Below, piece by piece: positions 18,744 to 27,312 of a DNA stretch of 33,771 bases. The translations under genes were made by a program, and so were the position numbers. Under the pieces are notes generated by a model. The model saw only the letters and a list, made by a program, of their open reading frames with translations. It searched no databases and was not told where the DNA came from. Source of the stretch: Hydrogenophilales bacterium CG_4_10_14_3_um_filter_58_23 (lineage in GTDB: Bacteria; Pseudomonadota; Gammaproteobacteria; Burkholderiales; Sulfuricellaceae); the NCBI GenBank assembly GCA_002784065.1, contig PFJY01000136.1:1-33771 (forward strand). Reading direction: 5' to 3'. How positions within the stretch are numbered: the first letter of the stretch is position 1; every line of letters starts with the position of its first letter.

Positions 18744-20585
18744 GTGATCGTCCGCATGCAGCAGTTCGAGTTCTCTGACATTTCCCGAATGTTGACGCCG
18801 ATTTTTGCTCGGCATGACGTCGATGCTTCACGCCTTCTGCAAGTTTTGCTCGAAGTGCAGGATGCCTGTCATTTCATTCCTTCCGAGGCCATCGACCAGA
18901 TCGCCGCCCATTTCGACGTGCCGCGGGTGAACGTGGAAGGCGTGGCCGGCTTTTATTCCTTCCTTTCCACCCGGCCAGTCGGCGAATACCGGATCCTGTT
19001 CAGCGACAACATCACCGACCAGATGCTCGGCAAGGACGAGTTGATGCTGTACTTGTGCAACAAGCTCTGGGTCGAGCCGGGCAAGGTGTCGGAAGACGGC
19101 CTGGTCAGCGTAGCCAGCACCTCCTGCACCGGCCTATGCGACCAGGGACCGGCGGCGCTGGTCAACGGCTGGCCGCTGACCAACCTGGATCGGAACCGGC
19201 TCGATCTGATTGCGGAACTGATCCGCTCGCGCAAGCCGGTGGCGGATTGGCCGCCCATGCTGTTCGAAGTGGCGGACAATATCCGCCGCAGCGACGTCCT
19301 GCTGGGGCAGCCGTTCGAACCGGGAGCGGCGATGCGCGCCACGCTGGCGCGTGGCGCGAAAGAAACCTTGGCAGAGGTAGACAAATCCAATCTGCGCGGT
19401 CGCGGCGGCGCAGGCTTCAAGACCGCATCGAAATGGTCGTTCTGCCACGCCGCCATCGTCGAGGAAGAAGGCAGCATGATCTGCGATGTCGGCGGCCACC
19501 CCGAGCGCTACATCGTGTGCAACGCCGACGAAGGCGAGCCGGGCACCTTCAAGGACCGCGTGCTGCTTAACAGTTACGCCGATCTGGTGTTCGAGGGCAT
19601 GACGGTGGGCGCGCGCGTGGTCGGCGCGAGCAAAGGCTTCCTTTACCTGCGCGGCGAGTACCGCTATCTGTTGAAACAGCTTGAAAGCGTACTGCAAAAA
19701 CGCCGCGAGGCTGGCCTGCTGGGCGACGCCATCCTCGGCCGGGCGGACTTCAGCTTCGACATCGAAATCCATCTCGGCGCTGGCGCTTACATTTGCGGCG
19801 AGGAATCCGCCCTGATCGAATCGCTCGAAGGCAGGCGCGGCCGCCCGCGCAACCGTCCGCCGTTCCCGGTGACGCACGGCTACAAGGGGAGGCCGACCGT
19901 GGTGGACAATGTCGAAACCTTCGCCTGTGTGGCGAAAATCGCGGAGCGGGGCGGCGCCTGGTTCGCCGCAATGGGCACGGCGCAGTCAACCGGCACCAAG
20001 CTGCTTTCGATTTCAGGTGATTGCGCGACCCCAGGCATCTACGAATACCCGTTCGGCGTCACGGTGCGCCAGATACTCGCCGATTGCGGCGCCAGGGAGC
20101 CTTATGCGGTCCAGGTTAGCGGGCCTTCCGGCACCCTGATTTCATGGAAGGAATTCGACCGCAGAATTGCCTTCGAGGATTTGCCCACGGCGGGCGCTTT
20201 CATGGTGTTTCAGCGCAAGCGCGACATGTTTCAAACCGCGCGGAATTTCGTCCACTTCTTCGCGCACGAGAGCTGCGGGTTTTGCACGCCGTGCCGGGTC
20301 GGCACCGAACTGCAGAAGAAGATCATGGACAAGATCGCAAGCGGGCACGGTACCGCCTCCGATCTGGAGGAGATGAAAAGCCTCGGTCATATTCTCAAAA
20401 CCATGAGCCATTGCGGGCTGGGCAGCAGCGCCGCCAACCCGGTTTTGGATACCCTGGAAAAGTTTCCCGACGTCTACGTGCGTAAACTGAAGGCGCTGGC
20501 CTTCGAGCCGGCTTTCGACCTCGATGGCGCGCTGGAAACCGCGCGCAAGATGACCGGCCGCGACGACGATTGGGCGCACTTATGA
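18744..20585 (+). CDS. hoxF: NAD-reducing [NiFe]-hydrogenase diaphorase subunit HoxF (NuoE-like domain fused to NuoF-like domain)
   Basis: N-terminal NuoE-like domain, then LRGRGGAGFKTASKW, CNADEGEPGTFKDR, GAGAYICGEESALIESLEG, ESCGFCTPCRVGTEL. Confidence 0.93.
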   Translation: MIVRMQQFEFSDISRMLTPIFARHDVDASRLLQVLLEVQDACHFIPSEAIDQIAAHFDVPRVNVEGVAGFYSFLSTRPVGEYRILFSDNITDQMLGKDELMLYLCNKLWVEPGKVSEDGLVSVASTSCTGLCDQGPAALVNGWPLTNLDRNRLDLIAELIRSRKPVADWPPMLFEVADNIRRSDVLLGQPFEPGAAMRATLARGAKETLAEVDKSNLRGRGGAGFKTASKWSFCHAAIVEEEGSMICDVGGHPERYIVCNADEGEPGTFKDRVLLNSYADLVFEGMTVGARVVGASKGFLYLRGEYRYLLKQLESVLQKRREAGLLGDAILGRADFSFDIEIHLGAGAYICGEESALIESLEGRRGRPRNRPPFPVTHGYKGRPTVVDNVETFACVAKIAERGGAWFAAMGTAQSTGTKLLSISGDCATPGIYEYPFGVTVRQILADCGAREPYAVQVSGPSGTLISWKEFDRRIAFEDLPTAGAFMVFQRKRDMFQTARNFVHFFAHESCGFCTPCRVGTELQKKIMDKIASGHGTASDLEEMKSLGHILKTMSHCGLGSSAANPVLDTLEKFPDVYVRKLKALAFEPAFDLDGALETARKMTGRDDDWAHL

Positions 20586-21289
20586 GCAAAACCATCACCA
20601 TCGACGGACTGACCGTGCCGTTCCGGGAAGGACAGACCATCATGGACGCGGCGCTGTCTGCCGGCGTCTACATTCCGCACCTGTGCCATAACCCGGAATT
20701 CAAGCCCCACGGCAGTTGCAAGCTATGCACCGTCAACGTCAACGGGCGCAACGTCGCCTCCTGCACCCTACCCGCAGTGGAAGGCCAGCAGGTGCTGAGT
20801 GACATCGCGGAACTCAATGCGGAACGGCTTGCCCTGACGCAAATGCTGTTCGTCGAGGGCAACCATCTCTGTCCCGCTTGCGAGAAAAGCGGCAACTGCC
20901 AGCTCCAGGCCGTGGCCTACTATCTCGGCATGATGAGCCCGCACTACAACCACTTCTATCCGCAACGCGAGGCGGACGCTTCCCATCCCGACGTGATGCT
21001 CGACCGCAACCGCTGCATTTATTGCGAACTCTGCGTGCGGGCCAGCCGCGAGGTGGACGGCAAGAACGTGTTCGGCCTTTCCGGGCGCGGAATCAAAACC
21101 ATCCTGGCCGTCAATTCGGCTAGCGGCCTGCTGGGCGACACCGATCTCGCCGTCACCGACAAGGCCGTCCAGGTGTGCCCGACCGGGGCGATCCTGGTCA
21201 AGCGGCGCGGCTTTACCGTGCCGATCGGCCAGCGTGTTTTCGACCACCTCACCATCAAGGACTTGCAGACTGGGGGTGGCCATGAGTGA
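20582..21289 (+). CDS. hoxU: NAD-reducing hydrogenase diaphorase subunit HoxU
   Basis: CHNPEFKPHGSCKLCTVNVNG 2Fe-2S region; HLCPACEKSGNCQLQ; CIYCELCVRASRE...VCPTGAI; ATGA overlap with hoxF. Confidence 0.92.
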   Translation: MSKTITIDGLTVPFREGQTIMDAALSAGVYIPHLCHNPEFKPHGSCKLCTVNVNGRNVASCTLPAVEGQQVLSDIAELNAERLALTQMLFVEGNHLCPACEKSGNCQLQAVAYYLGMMSPHYNHFYPQREADASHPDVMLDRNRCIYCELCVRASREVDGKNVFGLSGRGIKTILAVNSASGLLGDTDLAVTDKAVQVCPTGAILVKRRGFTVPIGQRVFDHLTIKDLQTGGGHE

Positions 21290-21902
21290 GCAAAGCGATC
21301 GTGGCCCTCTCCCCATCCCTCTCCCACCAGTGGGCGAGGGGGAGGTTGTGTCGCCTGCTGGCGACGCTAAAAAGATTCGAATTGCCACTTGTTCCCTGGC
21401 GGGCTGCTTCGGCTGCCACATGTCGTTGCTCGACATCGACGAGCGCCTGTTCGGCCTGATCAAGCTGGTCGAATTCGACCGCACCCCGCTCACCGACATC
21501 AAGCATTGCGGGCCATGCGATGTCGGCATCGTCGAGGGGGGGGTGTGCAATGCAGAAAATGTACACGTTCTCAAGGAGTTCCGCAATACTTGTAAAGTAT
21601 TAGTTGCGATTGGCGCATGCGCCATCAACGGCGGCGTTCCCGCGATGCGCAACAACATCGACCTGTGGGAATGCTTCCAGGAAGTTTATCAGTACGAAGG
21701 CGGACTGGACGGCGGCCAAGTGCCCAACGACCCCGAACTACCCCTGCCGTTCGACAAGGTGCACCCGATCTACGAGGTGGTGAGGGTGGACTACTTCCTG
21801 CCCGGTTGCCCGCCGTCAGGCGACGCGATCTGGAAGTTCCTGACCGATTTGTTGAACGGCCGGGAGCCGAAACTGGATTATGAGATGCTGCATTTTGATT
21901 AG
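21282..21902 (+). CDS. hoxY: NAD-reducing [NiFe]-hydrogenase small subunit HoxY
   Basis: CSLAGCFGCHMSLLDIDERL, GIVEGGV, GACAINGGVPAMRN, YFLPGCPPSGDAIW; start at 21282. Confidence 0.93.
   Translation: MSEQSDRGPLPIPLPPVGEGEVVSPAGDAKKIRIATCSLAGCFGCHMSLLDIDERLFGLIKLVEFDRTPLTDIKHCGPCDVGIVEGGVCNAENVHVLKEFRNTCKVLVAIGACAINGGVPAMRNNIDLWECFQEVYQYEGGLDGGQVPNDPELPLPFDKVHPIYEVVRVDYFLPGCPPSGDAIWKFLTDLLNGREPKLDYEMLHFD
21310..21365. repeat. Palindromic repeat inside the hoxY coding sequence
   Basis: CCCTCTCCCAC (21317-21327)/GTGGGCGAGGG (21330-21340) with one mismatch and a 2-nt loop, followed by GTCGCC-TGCT-GGCGAC (21350-21365). Confidence 0.75.
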
Positions 21903-21904
21903 GT

Positions 21905-21967
21905 TCAGGGGCTAGGGATCAGGGGTCAGGGGCTAGGAAATTCCAACCCCTGATCCCTAGCCCCTGA
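21905..21967. repeat. Perfect 22-bp inverted repeat in the hoxY-hoxH gap
   Basis: TCAGGGGCTAGGGATCAGGGGT (21905-21926) and its exact reverse complement (21946-21967) around a 19-nt loop. Confidence 0.92.
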
Positions 21968-21982
21968 TCCCTGGAAAAAACT

Positions 21983-23464
21983 ATGACTTTTGAACTGGAA
22001 ACAGCCGCAAATCCGGAAGGGCTCAAGCGCATAGTGATCGAGCCGGTTACCCGGGTCGAAGGCCACGGCAAGGTCACCCTCCTGCTCGACGACGACAACC
22101 GCGTACACCAGGCGCGGTTCCATATAGTCGAATTTCGCGGCTTCGAGAAATTCATTCAGGGGCGGCCCTACTGGGAAGTGCCGGTGATCGTGCAGCGCTT
22201 GTGCGGCATCTGCCCGGTGAGCCACAACCTGGGGGCTGCTAAGGCGATGGACATGATTGTTGGCGCGAAGTTGACGCCGACCGCCGAGAAGCTGCGCCGC
22301 CTCATGCACTTGGGCCAGGTGCTGCAATCCCACGCGCTGCATTTTTATTATCTGGCTTCCCCCGACCTGCTGTTCGGCTTCGACAGCGACGTGGCCAGGC
22401 GCAACATCGTCGGCGTGGCCGCAGCCTATCCTGGTGTCGCCCGGCAGGGCGTGGCTTTGCGCAAGTATGGGCAGGAAATAATCCGGATCACGTCCGGCAA
22501 GCGGGTTCACGGCACCGGGGCGATTCCCGGCGGCGTAAACAAAAACCTGTCGCCGCAAGAGCGGGACGTGCTGCTGAAGGACATCGACCAGGTGATCGCT
22601 TGGAGCCGGGATGCGGTGGAACTGATCAAGAAAATCTACTGCGGCCAGGCGGATTTTTACAATGGGTTCGGTTATTTCAAATCCTGCTTCATGAGCCTGG
22701 TGCGGGAGGACGGCGCCCTGGATCTTTACCACGGCGGATTGAGAGCCATGGATGAGCTTGGCCAGACGATTTTCGACCATGTCGATTACAGCCATTACTG
22801 GGATTATGTCCACGAGGAAGTGAAACCCTGGTCCTACATGAAATTCCCGTTCATCCGGTCGAAGGGCAGGGAGGAGGGCTGGTACCGGGTCGGCCCGCTC
22901 GCCCGGATCAACAATTGCGACTTCATCCCGACGCCCCTGGCCGAGGCCGAAAGGAAGACGTTCAAGGTGTTCGGCGGCGGCAGCGCCACCCAAGCCACGC
23001 TGGCCTATCACTGGGCGCGCATGATCGAAATGCTGCATTGCGCCGAAGGCATCCGGGAACTGCTGCACGACAATGATTTGCTCGGCAGCGACCTGGTCAG
23101 CCGGGGAGAGCGGGCGTTACGGGGCGTGGGCGTGATCGAAGCGCCGCGCGGAACGCTGATCCACCACTACCACATCAACGAGAACGAGCTGATTGTCCGC
23201 GCCAACCTGATCGTGTCCACTACCCACAACAATCAGGCAATGAACGAAGCGGTGCGGCAAGTGGCCCTGCAATACCTGGACGGCCAGACGCTCACCGAGG
23301 GGCTGCTCAACTACATCGAAGTGGCGATCCGCGCCTTCGATCCGTGCCTGTCCTGCGCCACCCACGCTGTGGGCAAAATGCCACTGGAAGTGGATCTGGT
23401 GGATGCGGGCGGGAACATCATCGACCGTTTGAACAAGACCTCAGACGGCCGGTGCGACGCTTGA
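21983..23464 (+). CDS. hoxH: NAD-reducing [NiFe]-hydrogenase large subunit HoxH
   Basis: L1 RLCGICPVSH and L2 DPCLSCATHAVGKMPL with a C-terminal extension consistent with protease processing. Confidence 0.96.
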   Translation: MTFELETAANPEGLKRIVIEPVTRVEGHGKVTLLLDDDNRVHQARFHIVEFRGFEKFIQGRPYWEVPVIVQRLCGICPVSHNLGAAKAMDMIVGAKLTPTAEKLRRLMHLGQVLQSHALHFYYLASPDLLFGFDSDVARRNIVGVAAAYPGVARQGVALRKYGQEIIRITSGKRVHGTGAIPGGVNKNLSPQERDVLLKDIDQVIAWSRDAVELIKKIYCGQADFYNGFGYFKSCFMSLVREDGALDLYHGGLRAMDELGQTIFDHVDYSHYWDYVHEEVKPWSYMKFPFIRSKGREEGWYRVGPLARINNCDFIPTPLAEAERKTFKVFGGGSATQATLAYHWARMIEMLHCAEGIRELLHDNDLLGSDLVSRGERALRGVGVIEAPRGTLIHHYHINENELIVRANLIVSTTHNNQAMNEAVRQVALQYLDGQTLTEGLLNYIEVAIRAFDPCLSCATHAVGKMPLEVDLVDAGGNIIDRLNKTSDGRCDA

Positions 23465-23964
23465 TGGCGCCGCTGCTCATCTTCGCTTACGGCAATCCGA
23501 GCCGGGGCGACGATGCCCTCGGGCCGCAGTTGCTCGATCTGCTTGCCGAAGGCCGGGCGCAACGCCCCGAGTGGCCCGAATTCGAGCCGGTTACCGATTT
23601 TCAGTTGCAGGTCGAGCACGCGGTGGATATGGAGCGGCGCGATCTCGTCCTGTTCATCGACGCCAGCGTGTCCTGTCCGAGCCCATTCCTGTTTTCCCCT
23701 ATTCGACCGGCGCAGGATGCCGGATACACCACCCACGAAATGTCGCCGGAAGCCCTGCTGCACGTGTTCGAGCAGGTTTATCAGCGGCCTGCGCCCCCGG
23801 CTTTCCTGCTCTCGGTGCGAGGGGAAAGCTTCAACCTGGGCGAACCGCTAAGCCGGGTGGCGGTTGAGAACCGGGATGCGGCGCTGAACTTGCTGCTGCA
23901 ATTGTGCGCCCATCCGGATTACGAAGCATGGCAAACCTTGAGCGCTGCCATTCCAGTGCAATAG
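23464..23964 (+). CDS. hoxW: Hydrogenase maturation endopeptidase (HoxW-type)
   Basis: LLIFAYGNPSRGDDALGPQLLDLL, FIDASVSC; TGATG overlap with the hoxH stop. Confidence 0.88.
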   Translation: MAPLLIFAYGNPSRGDDALGPQLLDLLAEGRAQRPEWPEFEPVTDFQLQVEHAVDMERRDLVLFIDASVSCPSPFLFSPIRPAQDAGYTTHEMSPEALLHVFEQVYQRPAPPAFLLSVRGESFNLGEPLSRVAVENRDAALNLLLQLCAHPDYEAWQTLSAAIPVQ

Positions 23965-24093
23965 TCGGAATATTGCATGGCACATGCTGGACATTTTTGT
24001 ATTCAAAATTTTTTCTTATACGATATAACCTTATATATACAAATCATTTTTGTGTTAATGTTTCAGGACATTCTTTGAGACATTTTATCCGGC

Positions 24094-25278
24094 ATGAATT
24101 ACTGTGAACTAAGAGTCGAAACCCATCGCTCAGGCCCTTTCACCTTTCAGGTTGGAGTGGATCAGGAGGTGCTGGCGCTCGCCTTGCAGCGCGTGGCGGA
24201 CGCCCACGAGCGCTTCGCCGCATCGCCGCTGTCGCAGGTGGCCAGCCAGCTTGAGCGCGAGGTGGTGGCAAGCAGCATTTTCGGCACAAACAGCATCGAG
24301 GGCGGCACGTTAAGCGAAGCGGAAACCGAGGATGCATTGCAGCTCGACCCGGCGCAAGTGGCAGAAATCGAGCAGCGCCGGGTAGTGAATATCAAGGCGG
24401 CCTACGACCATGCCCAGTCGGCAGCCAATCGCCCCGGCTGGCGGCCTGATCTCGATTTCATCCGCGAGATTCACGCCGCCGTCACCCGCGATTTGCCTCA
24501 TCCGCATAATCGCCCCGGCCTGTTTCGGGACAACCCGAAAAATCTGCTTACCTATGTCGGGGATGCCGCCCACGGTGGGCGCTACAAGCCGCCACAATGT
24601 GGCGCTGATGTGCGTTTGTTGATGCTCAAGCTGGTTGAATGGCATGACGCGCTGGTGGCTGTCGGCGTTTCGCCGCTGATCCGGGCACCGCTGGTTCACC
24701 TCTACTATGAGCTGATTCATCCCTTTTGGGACGGCAACGGGCGCGTCGGCCGCGTGCTTGAGGCGACCCTGCTGCATGCGGCCGGTTACCGTTACGCGCC
24801 GTTCGCCATGGCGCGTTACTATCTGGACAATATTGATGCCTACTTTACCTTGTTCAACACTTGCCGCAAGGCGGCGGACAAGCACGCAGCGGCTCCGAAT
24901 GCCCCTTTTGTCGCATTGCACCTCGAAGGGTTGCGCGTGGTTATCAACCATCTGCACGACCGCGTCAATCGACTGATCGCCATGTTGCTTTATGAAAGCA
25001 ATATCCGGCGTGCGCTTAGCGACAAGAGCATCAATGTTCGCCAGTACACCATACTCTCGCAGTTGCTCGACAAGGGCCGCTCGATACCTCTTGAAGAAGT
25101 CCGGCAAGCGCCGTGGTACGCAAGCCTGTACCTCAAACGCAACGACAAGACTCGTCAGCGCGACTTGAATAAACTGCGCCAGATGGAGCTGCTTTTTCTC
25201 GACAAGGAAAACCGTCTCTGGCCCGGCTTTACCCCTCCGGCGCAGATCAAGCCGCTAGCAAAACGGGATGCCGCATGA
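24094..25278 (+). CDS. Fic-domain protein (putative AMPylase, class II with N-terminal inhibitory helix)
   Basis: HPFWDGNGRVGR matches HxFx(D/E)GNGRxxR; upstream TNSIEGG fits the (S/T)xxxE(G/N) inhibitory motif. Confidence 0.94.
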   Translation: MNYCELRVETHRSGPFTFQVGVDQEVLALALQRVADAHERFAASPLSQVASQLEREVVASSIFGTNSIEGGTLSEAETEDALQLDPAQVAEIEQRRVVNIKAAYDHAQSAANRPGWRPDLDFIREIHAAVTRDLPHPHNRPGLFRDNPKNLLTYVGDAAHGGRYKPPQCGADVRLLMLKLVEWHDALVAVGVSPLIRAPLVHLYYELIHPFWDGNGRVGRVLEATLLHAAGYRYAPFAMARYYLDNIDAYFTLFNTCRKAADKHAAAPNAPFVALHLEGLRVVINHLHDRVNRLIAMLLYESNIRRALSDKSINVRQYTILSQLLDKGRSIPLEEVRQAPWYASLYLKRNDKTRQRDLNKLRQMELLFLDKENRLWPGFTPPAQIKPLAKRDAA

Positions 25279-25299
25279 GTATCCATTCTGGAGTGACAA

Positions 25300-27240
25300 T
25301 TGAGCGTGCTTGATCTGGATTCCATTTTCGCCGAAGGCGGCGTTCTCGCTCGCTCCTTCAAGGATTACCGCGTTCGCAGCCAGCAGCTTGAAATGGCGCG
25401 GAGTATTTCTGCCGCCATCGAAAAGCACGAAATTCTGGTGGCGGAAGCGGGCACCGGCACCGGAAAAACCTACGCCTATCTGGCTCCGGCGCTGCTCGCT
25501 GGCGGCAAGGTGATTATTTCTACCGGCACCAAGACTCTGCAGGATCAGCTTTTTTTCCGCGACATCCCGGCGATGCGCGATGCCCTGAAGGTGCCGGTGA
25601 CGATAGCGATGCTCAAGGGCCGAGCCAATTACGTCTGCCATCTCCACCTCGAGCGCGCCAAGAACGAAGGGCGCTTCATGACCCGCGACGATTCGGTCTA
25701 CCTGGCGAAAATCGAAAAGTTCGCCAAGCGTAGCGACAGCGGGGACAAGAGCGCCCTGAGCGAGGTGCCGGAGAATGCCGGTATCTGGGCTTATGTCACC
25801 TCGACGCGAGAAAACTGCCTCGGCCAGGACTGCCCGCAGCACAAGGACTGCTTCGTGATGGAGGCGCGCAAGCGGGCGCAAAGTGCGGACGTAGTGGTGG
25901 TCAACCATCACCTGTTTTTCGCCGACGTGATGCTGCGCGACGAGGGCGTGGCCGAACTTTTGCCTGCCAGCAACACGGTGATTTTCGACGAAGCGCACCA
26001 GTTGCCAGAAACCGCCAGCCTGTTCTTCGGCGAGAACCTGAGCACCTCGCAACTGCTCGAACTGGCTCACGACGCCCACGCCGAGGGCATGGTGTCGGCC
26101 AAGGATTTCGCCCAGCTGCCCGAGGGCGCTGCGGCGCTGGAAAAGGCCGCACGCGACCTGCGCCTGGTGTTCCCGCAGGACAGCGTGCGTTTGCCGCTGG
26201 CCGGTGCGCAGGGGATGCGTGGCTTCGCGGACGCCCTTGCCGAAGTCAAAACCAATCTCGACGCGCTCAATAAACTGCTCGAATCCCAAGCCGAGCGCAG
26301 CCCCGGCCTGGAGAATTGCTGGCAGCGCGGCACCCAGTACGCGGCACAACTCAAGCGCTGGATGGACGAGGAGAACAACGGTAGCGTGCGCTGGGTGGAG
26401 GTGTTCAATCGCGCTATGCAACTCAACGCCACGCCGCTTTCCATCGCCGAGATTTTTCGCAAGCAGATCGACGATCACACCCGCGCCTGGATTTTCACCT
26501 CCGCCACGCTCGCCGTTAAAAAAGATTTCAGCCACTACCAGAGTCAGATGGGCCTGCTCGAAGCCGCCACAGCTTTCTGGGACAGCCCTTTCGACTACGA
26601 GAACCAGGCGGTGCTCTACTCGCCGCAGGGGTTGCCGGAGCCGAACAGCAGCGGCTACACCGAGGCGGTGGTGGCGGCCGCGCTGCCTGTCATCAAGGCC
26701 AGCGGAGGCCGCGCTTTTCTGCTCTGCACCAGCCTGCGCGCGATGCGCGAGGCGCACGAACTACTGAAGGAGGCTTTCGAAAAGGAAGGGCTGGCATTCC
26801 CCCTTCTGCTGCAAGGGGAGGGCACCCGCACCGAGCTGCTGGAACGTTTTCGCCATCTCGGCAACGCCGTGCTGGTGGCGAGTCAGAGCTTTTGGGAAGG
26901 TGTCGACGTGCGTGGCTCTGCGCTGTCTCTGGTTATCATCGACAAGCTGCCGTTTTCCCCTCCAAACGACCCGGTGCTGGCGGCGCGCATCGAGAAGATC
27001 AACCAGGAAGGGCGTAACGCCTTCATGGAATACCAGCTTCCCCATGCCGTCATTACCCTGAAACAGGGTGCCGGTCGTCTGATCCGCGACGAAACCGATC
27101 GCGGCGTGCTGATGATCTGTGACCCGCGTCTCCTCACCAAGCAGTATGGCCGCCGCATCTGGCAGAGCCTGCCACCGATGAAACGGACTCGGGAAGTGGT
27201 GGAAGTGGAGAAGTTCTTCGAACTGCAAACGGGAGAGTAG
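25300..27240 (+). CDS. DinG/YoaA-family ATP-dependent helicase
   Basis: AEAGTGTGKTYAYLAPAL, VVVNHHLFFAD, IFDEAHQLPETAS, QGAGRLIRDETDRGVLMICDPRL; apparent TTG start. Confidence 0.93.
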   Translation: MSVLDLDSIFAEGGVLARSFKDYRVRSQQLEMARSISAAIEKHEILVAEAGTGTGKTYAYLAPALLAGGKVIISTGTKTLQDQLFFRDIPAMRDALKVPVTIAMLKGRANYVCHLHLERAKNEGRFMTRDDSVYLAKIEKFAKRSDSGDKSALSEVPENAGIWAYVTSTRENCLGQDCPQHKDCFVMEARKRAQSADVVVVNHHLFFADVMLRDEGVAELLPASNTVIFDEAHQLPETASLFFGENLSTSQLLELAHDAHAEGMVSAKDFAQLPEGAAALEKAARDLRLVFPQDSVRLPLAGAQGMRGFADALAEVKTNLDALNKLLESQAERSPGLENCWQRGTQYAAQLKRWMDEENNGSVRWVEVFNRAMQLNATPLSIAEIFRKQIDDHTRAWIFTSATLAVKKDFSHYQSQMGLLEAATAFWDSPFDYENQAVLYSPQGLPEPNSSGYTEAVVAAALPVIKASGGRAFLLCTSLRAMREAHELLKEAFEKEGLAFPLLLQGEGTRTELLERFRHLGNAVLVASQSFWEGVDVRGSALSLVIIDKLPFSPPNDPVLAARIEKINQEGRNAFMEYQLPHAVITLKQGAGRLIRDETDRGVLMICDPRLLTKQYGRRIWQSLPPMKRTREVVEVEKFFELQTGE

Positions 27241-27312
27241 CCTGTCGGACTTGACGTCCATCGACGTGTCGGCGAGCTGGCTATTGGATGGATCACCTTG
27301 ATTGGGAAGCTA

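Noticed and set aside
17473-18831. 452-aa minus-strand ORF opposite the ABC1 kinase
   Set aside because: Antisense of a gene with intact kinase motifs; no recognisable domain.
21905-21967. CRISPR-like or simple rho-independent terminator
   Set aside because: Only one inverted repeat and no spacer array; no T-tract after the stem, so a terminator call is not justified from sequence alone.
21926-23068. 380-aa minus-strand ORF opposite hoxH
   Set aside because: Antisense of HoxH with intact L1 and L2 motifs; no recognisable domain.
25255-26757. 500-aa minus-strand ORF opposite the DinG-type helicase
   Set aside because: Antisense shadow ORF; the helicase motifs on the plus strand are clear.
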